Made by a program: the position numbers and the translations under genes. Below the pieces are notes generated by a model. The model did not search any database, was not told the DNA's origin, and saw only the letters and a list, made by a program, of their open reading frames with translations. From Phenylobacterium sp. (GTDB taxonomy: Bacteria; Pseudomonadota; Alphaproteobacteria; Caulobacterales; Caulobacteraceae): DNA of 13,116 nt. This document shows positions 6,809-13,116 of the stretch, one piece after another. How positions within the stretch are numbered: the stretch's first letter is position 1; the number at the start of each line of letters is the position of its first letter. The stretch is taken from the NCBI GenBank assembly GCA_019264505.1, contig JAHUZY010000398.1, positions 1 to 13,116 of the forward strand, in the 5' to 3' direction.

Positions 6809-6887
6809 GCCCTCGGGCGTGACCCGAGGGCCCATGAACACCGCGTCTGGCTCTGTGTGCATGGATGGTCGGATCAAGTCCGACCAT
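6809..6887. repeat. REP/BIME-like pair of inverted hairpins between convergent genes
   Basis: Two perfect hairpins fill the gap between zapE and the LysR gene. Hairpin A: a 9-bp stem, GCCCTCGGG (6809-6817) with CCCGAGGGC (6823-6831), loop CGTGA. Hairpin B: a 9-bp stem, ATGGTCGGA (6865-6873) with TCCGACCAT (6879-6887), loop TCAAG. The stretches between them are themselves inverted: CCATGAACAC (6832-6841) and GTGTGCATGG (6855-6864), one mismatch. The whole is therefore two head-to-head copies of one unit, as in bacterial interspersed mosaic elements. It probably also terminates or stabilises both converging transcripts. Membership of a dispersed family is inferred from the architecture. Confidence 0.65.
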
Positions 6888-6914
6888 GACGGCGTGTGGG
6901 TGGTTTAAGCCGGC

Positions 6915-7796
6915 TCAGGCCCGCAGGCTCTCGACCAGCTGGCGGGCGATGGGGCGCAGCTCGTCCAGGCTGCGGACGCAGATCTTCAGCTCGCGGACCG
7001 CCCAGTCGTCGGTGAGGGCGACAATGGCCAGGTTCATGGTGCAGACCGCCCGCGCCGCGGTGGTCTCCGGCACCACGCCGACACCGACGCCGCACTCCAC
7101 CAGCCGGCACACCGCATCGAAGCTGCGCAGCTGCACCCGCAGTCGCAGGCGTCGCCCCTCGCGGCCAGCCCGGGCGGCGAGAAACCGCTGCAGGGAACTG
7201 GCCCGGTCCAGGCCCACCAGGTCGTAGTCCAGAACCTGGGCGAAGGCGGCGCTGATGTTCTGGGCCAGGGGGTGGTCCAGGGCGGTCACCACGACGAACC
7301 GGTCTGTGCGAAAGGCGAAGGTCTCCAGGGCGCCCACATCCACGGTGCCGGCGACGATGCCCACATCGGCGGCGCCCTCGGCCACCAGGCCGACGATTTC
7401 GTCCGACAGGCGCTCCTCCAGGTCGACGCTCACCTGCGGGTGGTCGGCCAGGAAGGAGGACAGGGCCTCAGGCAGGAATTCGGTGAGCGCATTGGTGTTG
7501 GCCAGGACCCGGACCTCGGCCGCGCCGCTCTCGGCCATGACGCCGAGCTCGTCCTGCATCCGGGCGCTCTGCTCCAAGAGGGCGCGGGCGTGCTTGAGCA
7601 GCAGGAGGCCGGCCGGAGTCGGGGTGACGCCCTGGCGGGAGCGGGTCAGCAGGGCGGCCCCCAGGGACTGCTCCATGGCCCGGATTCGGGTGGAGGCCGC
7701 GGCCAGGGCCAGGGCCGCGCGCTCGGCGCCGCGGGTGATCGAGCCGGCCTCGACCACGTCGCAGAACAGCCGCAGATCGATCAGGTCAAACCTCAT
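6915..7796 (-). CDS. LysR-family transcriptional regulator
   Basis: A 293-residue LysR-type regulator. The N-terminal winged helix-turn-helix is clear: DLRLFCDVVEAGSITRGAER (7-26), then ALAAASTRIRAMEQSLGAALLTR with the typical 'GVTPTPAG' wing (56-63). A linker helix follows, then the periplasmic-binding-protein-like effector domain (about 93-293), with VRVLANTNALTEFLP, ADVGIVAG, VVVTALDHPLA and GVGVGVVPE in the expected order. The frame is open further upstream into the divergent sdhC region, but the ATG at 7796 has GGGAGG six bases before it and gives the normal family start. The ligand cannot be told. LysR regulators often control the divergent neighbour, here sdhC, and themselves; the dyad at 7855-7876 is a candidate site. 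sdh control is unproven, since sdh is a core operon and this gene may act elsewhere. Confidence 0.9.
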   Translation of the reverse strand: MRFDLIDLRLFCDVVEAGSITRGAERAALALAAASTRIRAMEQSLGAALLTRSRQGVTPTPAGLLLLKHARALLEQSARMQDELGVMAESGAAEVRVLANTNALTEFLPEALSSFLADHPQVSVDLEERLSDEIVGLVAEGAADVGIVAGTVDVGALETFAFRTDRFVVVTALDHPLAQNISAAFAQVLDYDLVGLDRASSLQRFLAARAGREGRRLRLRVQLRSFDAVCRLVECGVGVGVVPETTAARAVCTMNLAIVALTDDWAVRELKICVRSLDELRPIARQLVESLRA

Positions 7797-7854
7797 CCTT
7801 CGCCTCCCGCGAAGGAAGCCTACAGCAAAGACGCATTGCCCGGGAGTTGGAAAC

Positions 7855-7876
7855 CGCAGATGTTCGCCGATCTGCG
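7855..7876. promoter_or_regulatory. Perfect 7-bp dyad between the LysR gene and sdhC, candidate operator
   Basis: CGCAGAT (7855-7861) and ATCTGCG (7870-7876) are exact inverted repeats around an 8-base spacer. It lies 59 bp upstream of the LysR start and about 36 bp upstream of the proposed sdh -35 box. The position suits LysR autoregulation or activation of sdh. It does not contain an exact T-N11-A core, which weakens the LysR reading. Confidence 0.45.
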
Positions 7877-7911
7877 AAGGGCGGCGGCTGCGTCTCCGTG
7901 TGGGGCCTTCG

Positions 7912-7938
7912 TTGACACCCCCAGATGGCGGCTTAAAA
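7912..7938 (+). promoter_or_regulatory. Candidate housekeeping-sigma promoter for the sdh operon
   Basis: TTGACACC (7912-7919), 11 bases, then GCTTAAAA (7931-7938) fits the Caulobacter biosynthetic/housekeeping promoter form (TTGAC-type box, 10-14 base spacer, GCTANAWC). Transcription would start about 35 bases before the sdhC ATG. The -10 half is an imperfect match. Confidence 0.5.
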
Positions 7939-7982
7939 GCGGCCAGGCATTCGCAGGGCAACAGGGAGCGGCTGTAGAACCG

Positions 7983-8390
7983 ATGTCGGACGTCTCGAAG
8001 ACCATCCGGGCCAGGCCCACCTCGCCGCACGTTCAGGTGTGGCGCTGGCATCTCACCGCCATCACCTCGATCATGCACCGGATCACCGGGGTCGCCCTCT
8101 ATGGCGGGACCCTGATCCTGGCGGGCTGGACCATCGCGCTCGCCTTCGGGCCCGAGGCCTATGCGAGCTATATGGGCCTGCTGGGCTCGCCGCTCGGCAA
8201 GCTCGTCATGTTCGTCCTCAGCTTCGCGGTCTTCTTCCACCTGGCCAAGGGCGTGCAGCACCTGATCTGGGACACCGGCCTGGCGTTGAAAGTGCCGGCC
8301 GCCAACGCCGGCGCCGTGGCGACCCTGGCCTTTGCGCTCGTCGCCACTGTGGTGGTCTGGATCATCGCCGCCATGACGGGAGCGCTCTGA
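7983..8390 (+). CDS. sdhC: Succinate dehydrogenase cytochrome b556 subunit
   Basis: A 135-residue membrane anchor of complex II. It carries the SdhC signature RPTSPHVQVWRWHLTAITSI, then MHRITG (11-36), with Ser29 and Arg33 at the quinone-site positions. The heme-ligand motif is HLAKGVQH (86-93, the HxxxGxxH pattern; His86 aligns with the E. coli ligand His84). Three hydrophobic helices are visible, roughly 37-55, 72-90 and 110-132. The ATG at 7983 gives the conserved N-terminus; the frame is open upstream, but nothing upstream resembles SdhC. The nearest purine-rich ribosome site (AGGGAG, from 7963) is unusually far from the ATG, so initiation may be weak or use another signal. Two bases separate its stop from sdhD, so it is the first gene of the sdhCDAB operon. 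Confidence 0.95.
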   Translation: MSDVSKTIRARPTSPHVQVWRWHLTAITSIMHRITGVALYGGTLILAGWTIALAFGPEAYASYMGLLGSPLGKLVMFVLSFAVFFHLAKGVQHLIWDTGLALKVPAANAGAVATLAFALVATVVVWIIAAMTGAL

Positions 8391-8392
8391 GC

Positions 8393-8785
8393 ATGACTGA
8401 TTTTCGCACCCCCCGCTCCCGGGCCCAGGGCCTCGGCGCCGCCGGCCATGGGGTCAGCCACTGGATTTCCGAGCGCGTTTCCTCGGTCGCCCTGATCCCG
8501 CTGGTGCTGTGGGGCGTCTTCGCCGTCCTGCGTCTGGCGCGCAGCGACTATGACATGGCCGTGGCCTGGCTCGCCTCGCCGGTGAACGCCGTGCTGCTGG
8601 CCCTGCTCGCCGTGGTCAGCCTGATGCACATGCATTCGGGCATGCGGGTCGTGGTGGAGGACTATATCCACCGCCGGATCACCAAGGCCGGCCTGCTGCT
8701 GCTGAACCTCTTCGTCTGCGCGCTGTTTGGCGCGCTCGCCCTCTTCTCCATCCTGAAGGTCGCCCTCTCGGGCGGAGCTTACTGA
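8393..8785 (+). CDS. sdhD: Succinate dehydrogenase hydrophobic membrane anchor subunit
   Basis: A 130-residue second anchor of complex II with three hydrophobic helices (about 31-46, 63-80 and 97-121). The early motif [15 protein letters not shown] (23-37) corresponds to the 'HW-x-x-x-R' quinone-site region. [15 protein letters not shown] (79-93) aligns with the E. coli SdhD heme-ligand segment: His79 would be the second axial heme b ligand, and Asp90-Tyr91 the quinone-site Asp-Tyr. The ATG at 8393 lies two bases after the sdhC stop. This start is preferred because the longer open frame upstream is only the out-of-frame reading of sdhC. sdhA follows after two bases, so these genes are tightly coupled. 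Confidence 0.94.
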   Translation: MTDFRTPRSRAQGLGAAGHGVSHWISERVSSVALIPLVLWGVFAVLRLARSDYDMAVAWLASPVNAVLLALLAVVSLMHMHSGMRVVVEDYIHRRITKAGLLLLNLFVCALFGALALFSILKVALSGGAY

Positions 8786-8787
8786 GC

Positions 8788-10575
8788 ATGGCCGCTTACG
8801 AATTCATCGACCACAAGTTCGACGTCGTCGTCGTCGGCGCCGGGGGCTCCGGCCTCCGTGCGGCCCTGGGCTGCGCCCAGGCCGGCCTTCGCACCGCGTG
8901 CGTCTCCAAGGTCTTCCCGACCCGCTCGCACACCGTGGCCGCCCAGGGCGGCATCTCGGCGAGCCTCGGCAATATGAGCCAGGATGACTGGCGCTGGCAC
9001 ATGTACGACACCGTCAAGGGGTCGGACTGGCTGGGCGACCAGGACGCCATCGAATATCTCTGCCGCAACGCGCCGGCCGCCGTTTACGAGCTCGAGCACT
9101 GGGGCGTTCCCTTCTCGCGCACCGAGGACGGCAAGATCTATCAGCGCGCCTTCGGCGGCATGACCAGCAACTATGGCGAGGCCCCGATCCAGCGCACCTG
9201 CGCGGCGGCCGACCGCACCGGCCACGCCATGCTGCACACCATGTATGGCCAGTCCCTGGCCAACAACACCGAGTTCTTCATCGAGTATTTCGCCCTCGAC
9301 CTGATCATGGAAGACGGCGTCTGCCGGGGCGTCACCGCCTGGAAGCTCGACGACGGCACCCTGCACCGGTTCCAGGCCCAGATGGTCATCCTGGCCACCG
9401 GCGGCTATGGCCGCGCCTACTTCTCCTGCACCAGCGCCCACACCTGCACCGGCGACGGCAACGCCATGGTCCTGCGGGCCGGCCTGCCGCTGCAGGACAT
9501 GGAGTTCGTGCAGTTCCACCCCACCGGCATCTATGGCGCCGGCTGCCTGATCACCGAGGGCGCCCGGGGCGAGGGTGGCTATCTGACCAATTCCGAGGGC
9601 GAGCGGTTCATGGAGCGCTATGCGCCGTCCGTGAAGGACCTGGCGCCGCGGGACATGGTCAGCCGGGCCATGACCATCGAGATCCGCGAAGGTCGCGGGG
9701 TGGGGCCTGGCAAGGACCACATCTTCCTGCACCTGGACCACCTGGATCCCAAGGTGCTGCATCAGCGCCTGCCGGGCATTTCCGAAAGCGCCCGGGTCTT
9801 CTCCGGGGTGGACGTGACCAAGGCGCCGATCCCGGTCCTGCCGACCGTGCACTACAATATGGGCGGCATCCCGACGAACTTCTATTCCGAGGTGGTCACC
9901 CGCGACGGCGACAATCCCGACAGCGTCATCCCCGGCCTGATGGCCGTGGGCGAGGCCGCCTGCGTCTCGGTGCATGGCGCCAACCGCCTGGGCTCCAACT
10001 CGCTGATCGACCTAGTGGTGTTCGGCCGCTCGGCCGCCCTGCGCGCCGCCGACATCCTGACCCCGGGCGCCAAGCAGCCTGACCTGAAGCCGGCCCAGAC
10101 CGAGGCGCACCTCGCCCGGTTCGACCGCCTGCGCAACGCCAAGGGCGGCACGCCCACGGCCCAGCTGCGTCTCGACATGCAGAAGGCCATGCAGGAGGAC
10201 GCCGCGGTGTTCCGCACCGGCGAAAGCCTGGCGTCGGGCGTCGCCCGTCTGGACAAGATCCACGGCCAGCGCGGCGACATCCAGGTCACTGACCGCGGCA
10301 TGATCTGGAACACCGACCTGATCGAGACCCTGGAGTTCGACAACCTGATCGGCCAGGCGGCTGTGACGGTGAACGGGGCGCTGAACCGCACCGAGAGCCG
10401 CGGGGCGCATGCCCGGGAGGACTATCCCGACCGCGACGACGAGAACTGGATGAAGCACACGCTCACCTGGTTCGACGACGCCACGGGCAAGGTGAAGCTG
10501 GACGACCGTCCGGTGCACTCCTTCACGCTCAGCAACGACATCGCCTACATCCCGCCGAAAGCGCGGGTCTACTAG
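8788..10575 (+). CDS. sdhA: Succinate dehydrogenase flavoprotein subunit
   Basis: The 595-residue catalytic subunit of complex II. It oxidises succinate to fumarate and passes electrons through covalent FAD to SdhB on the cytoplasmic face of the inner membrane. Seen: Rossmann motif GAGGSG (17-22); FAD-attachment [13 protein letters not shown] (43-55), with His48 as the covalent-flavin residue; FHPTG (243-247); [11 protein letters not shown] (254-264); APRDMVSRA (286-294), with Arg288 the likely proton-shuttle arginine; substrate His355 in [12 protein letters not shown]; and [11 protein letters not shown] (396-406, Arg400). The C-terminus (YIPPKARVY) is typical, so the protein is full length and apparently active. 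It starts two bases after the sdhD stop. Unlike the upstream junctions, 97 bp separate it from sdhB. Confidence 0.98.
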   Translation: MAAYEFIDHKFDVVVVGAGGSGLRAALGCAQAGLRTACVSKVFPTRSHTVAAQGGISASLGNMSQDDWRWHMYDTVKGSDWLGDQDAIEYLCRNAPAAVYELEHWGVPFSRTEDGKIYQRAFGGMTSNYGEAPIQRTCAAADRTGHAMLHTMYGQSLANNTEFFIEYFALDLIMEDGVCRGVTAWKLDDGTLHRFQAQMVILATGGYGRAYFSCTSAHTCTGDGNAMVLRAGLPLQDMEFVQFHPTGIYGAGCLITEGARGEGGYLTNSEGERFMERYAPSVKDLAPRDMVSRAMTIEIREGRGVGPGKDHIFLHLDHLDPKVLHQRLPGISESARVFSGVDVTKAPIPVLPTVHYNMGGIPTNFYSEVVTRDGDNPDSVIPGLMAVGEAACVSVHGANRLGSNSLIDLVVFGRSAALRAADILTPGAKQPDLKPAQTEAHLARFDRLRNAKGGTPTAQLRLDMQKAMQEDAAVFRTGESLASGVARLDKIHGQRGDIQVTDRGMIWNTDLIETLEFDNLIGQAAVTVNGALNRTESRGAHAREDYPDRDDENWMKHTLTWFDDATGKVKLDDRPVHSFTLSNDIAYIPPKARVY

Positions 10576-10672
10576 GGGCGGGTCTGTGACCTCCCTCGTC
10601 GCTCATTCCCGGCCTCGGATCGAACGCGCGCCCTGCGCGGGGTCCGGGGTCTTCGCCTAAGGAAAGCCTCCG
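10576..10672 (+). other. Structured 97-bp spacer between sdhA and sdhB
   Basis: No gene fits here. It is much longer than the 2-bp sdhC/sdhD/sdhA gaps. It holds a small perfect hairpin, CGCGC (10625-10629) with GCGCG (10635-10639), loop GCCCT, and GC-rich flanks that could extend the structure. There is no T-run, so it is not a standard intrinsic terminator. It ends with AAGGA (10660-10664), the sdhB ribosome-binding site. It may adjust the SdhB level or mark an RNA-processing site; this is inference. Confidence 0.4.
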
Positions 10673-11455
10673 ATGGTCGAACTCGCCCTGCCCAAGAATT
10701 CCCGCGTCCAGAAGGGCCAGCATCACCCGGCCCCGGCCGGCGCCAAGAAGGTCAAGACCTTCAAGGTCTATCGCTATGATCCAGAGGGGACCGAAAACCC
10801 CCGCTGGGACACCTATGACGTGGATGTCGAGGCCTGCGGACCCATGGTCCTGGACGCCCTCATCTACATCAAGAACACCATGGACCCGACGCTGGCCTTC
10901 CGGCGCTCGTGCCGGGAAGGGGTGTGCGGCTCCTGCGCCATGAATATCGGCGGCCGCAATACGCTCGCCTGCACCCACGGCTGGGAAGAGGTTCCTGGCC
11001 AGACCTGCACCATCAGTCCGCTGCCGCACATGCCGGTGATCAAGGACCTGGTGCCGGACATGACCCTGTTCTACGCCCAGTACGCCTCCATCGAGCCCTG
11101 GCTGCACACCAAGACCCCTGAGCCCCAGGGCGAGTGGCTGCAGACCCCGGCCGACCGGGAGAAGCTGGACGGCCTCTATGAGTGCATTCTCTGCGCCTGC
11201 TGCTCCACCTCCTGCCCGAGCTACTGGTGGAACGGCGACAAGTATCTGGGTCCGGCCGCCCTGCTGCACGCCTATCGCTGGCTGATCGACAGCCGCGACG
11301 AGGCGACTGGCGAGCGGCTTGACGATCTGGAAGACCCGTTCAAGCTCTATCGCTGCCACACGATCATGAATTGCGCCCAGGTCTGCCCCAAGGGGCTGAA
11401 TCCGGCCAAGGCGATCGCTGAGGTGAAGAAGATGCTGGTCGACCGGGTCGTCTAA
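10673..11455 (+). CDS. sdhB: Succinate dehydrogenase iron-sulfur subunit
   Basis: The 260-residue electron-relay subunit of complex II, carrying electrons from the SdhA FAD to ubiquinone. All cluster ligands are visible. [2Fe-2S]: Cys80, Cys85, Cys88 and Cys100 in [10 protein letters not shown] and LAC. [4Fe-4S]: Cys171, Cys174 and Cys177 of CILCACC, plus Cys238 followed by Pro. [3Fe-4S]: Cys181, Cys228 and Cys234. The [10 protein letters not shown] block and SYWWNG (183-188) near the quinone site are conserved. The basic N-terminal 30 residues precede the ferredoxin-like domain, as in other alphaproteobacterial SdhB proteins, and resemble the mitochondrial forms. The ATG at 10673 has AAGGA upstream. 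It is the last sdh gene; a palindrome with a T-run follows. Confidence 0.97.
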   Translation: MVELALPKNSRVQKGQHHPAPAGAKKVKTFKVYRYDPEGTENPRWDTYDVDVEACGPMVLDALIYIKNTMDPTLAFRRSCREGVCGSCAMNIGGRNTLACTHGWEEVPGQTCTISPLPHMPVIKDLVPDMTLFYAQYASIEPWLHTKTPEPQGEWLQTPADREKLDGLYECILCACCSTSCPSYWWNGDKYLGPAALLHAYRWLIDSRDEATGERLDDLEDPFKLYRCHTIMNCAQVCPKGLNPAKAIAEVKKMLVDRVV

Positions 11456-11476
11456 AGTCGTCACCCTGCTTTTCCC

Positions 11477-11499
11477 AAGTTGACGCCGGCGTCATTTTT
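11477..11499 (+). terminator. Palindrome plus T-run after sdhB (terminator or operator)
   Basis: TGACGCCGGCGTCA (11481-11494) is a perfect 14-bp palindrome followed by five Ts (11495-11499), with AAG on the other side able to pair partly with the Ts. As RNA this is a 5-bp stem with a CCGG loop and U-tail, a short intrinsic-terminator shape that would end the sdh transcript. The same bases include TTGACG, so the site could instead be a -35 box and operator for the reductase gene 18 bp downstream. Confidence 0.42.
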
Positions 11500-11516
11500 C
11501 TGCATCGGGGAACGGC

Positions 11517-13087
<1,571 letters not shown>

Positions 13088-13116
13088 GACCCTGAAGGCG
13101 CGGGCCGCCTCCTGGT

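Noticed and set aside
7797..8261. N-terminal extension of the LysR frame upstream into the sdhC region
   Set aside because: The ATG at 7796 has a strong ribosome site and begins the canonical LysR helix-turn-helix; the extension is antisense to sdhC and to its promoter region.
8779..9975. Long minus-strand open frame across sdhA (and similar ones at 11364-12599 and 5638-6798)
   Set aside because: Antisense shadows of sdhA, the ferredoxin reductase and zapE, with the same low-complexity His/Gly/Asp composition and no motif.

Overview
The window is GC-rich, densely packed chromosomal DNA from an alphaproteobacterium, most likely of the order Caulobacterales (Caulobacter/Phenylobacterium-like). 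This rests on three things: an sdhCDAB operon followed by a putidaredoxin-type reductase and ferredoxin; the tsaE-amgK-murU-addB cluster typical of alphaproteobacteria; and a sdh promoter that fits the Caulobacter housekeeping consensus (TTGAC-type -35, a short spacer, GCTANAWC-like -10). The genus is an inference. No tRNA, rRNA, CRISPR, transposase, phage or plasmid gene is visible.

Left part (1-3216, minus strand): a tightly coupled five-gene run read right to left. It comprises a lysophospholipid-type acyltransferase, tsaE (tRNA t6A ATPase), amgK and murU (MurNAc recycling to UDP-MurNAc), and the first 29 codons of addB, whose GTG start overlaps the murU stop. All the genes overlap, mostly by 4 bp, so they are probably co-transcribed and translationally coupled.

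Middle (3294-7796): mmsA (CoA-acylating methylmalonate-semialdehyde dehydrogenase) diverges from the acyltransferase. It is followed by a membrane-anchored DsbC/DsbG-like thioredoxin-fold protein and zapE (AFG1-type ATPase). zapE converges on a LysR-family regulator. The 140-bp gap between them is filled by two perfect hairpins in inverted orientation, with the look of a REP/BIME repeat.

Right part (7983-13087, plus strand): the LysR gene diverges from sdhC-sdhD-sdhA-sdhB, which encodes a complete type-C succinate:quinone oxidoreductase (complex II) with all visible heme, FAD and Fe-S ligands. A palindrome with a T-run separates sdhB from a BphA4/putidaredoxin-reductase-type FAD protein, which is followed by an adrenodoxin/putidaredoxin-type [2Fe-2S] ferredoxin. 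These two form a plausible NAD(P)H-to-ferredoxin electron chain.

Most of this is conserved housekeeping DNA, and I do not see a convincing undescribed multi-gene system. The least explained items are the DsbC-like protein at 4861-5589, the paired repeat at 6809-6887, the dyad between the LysR gene and sdhC, and the 97-bp structured gap inside the sdh operon.
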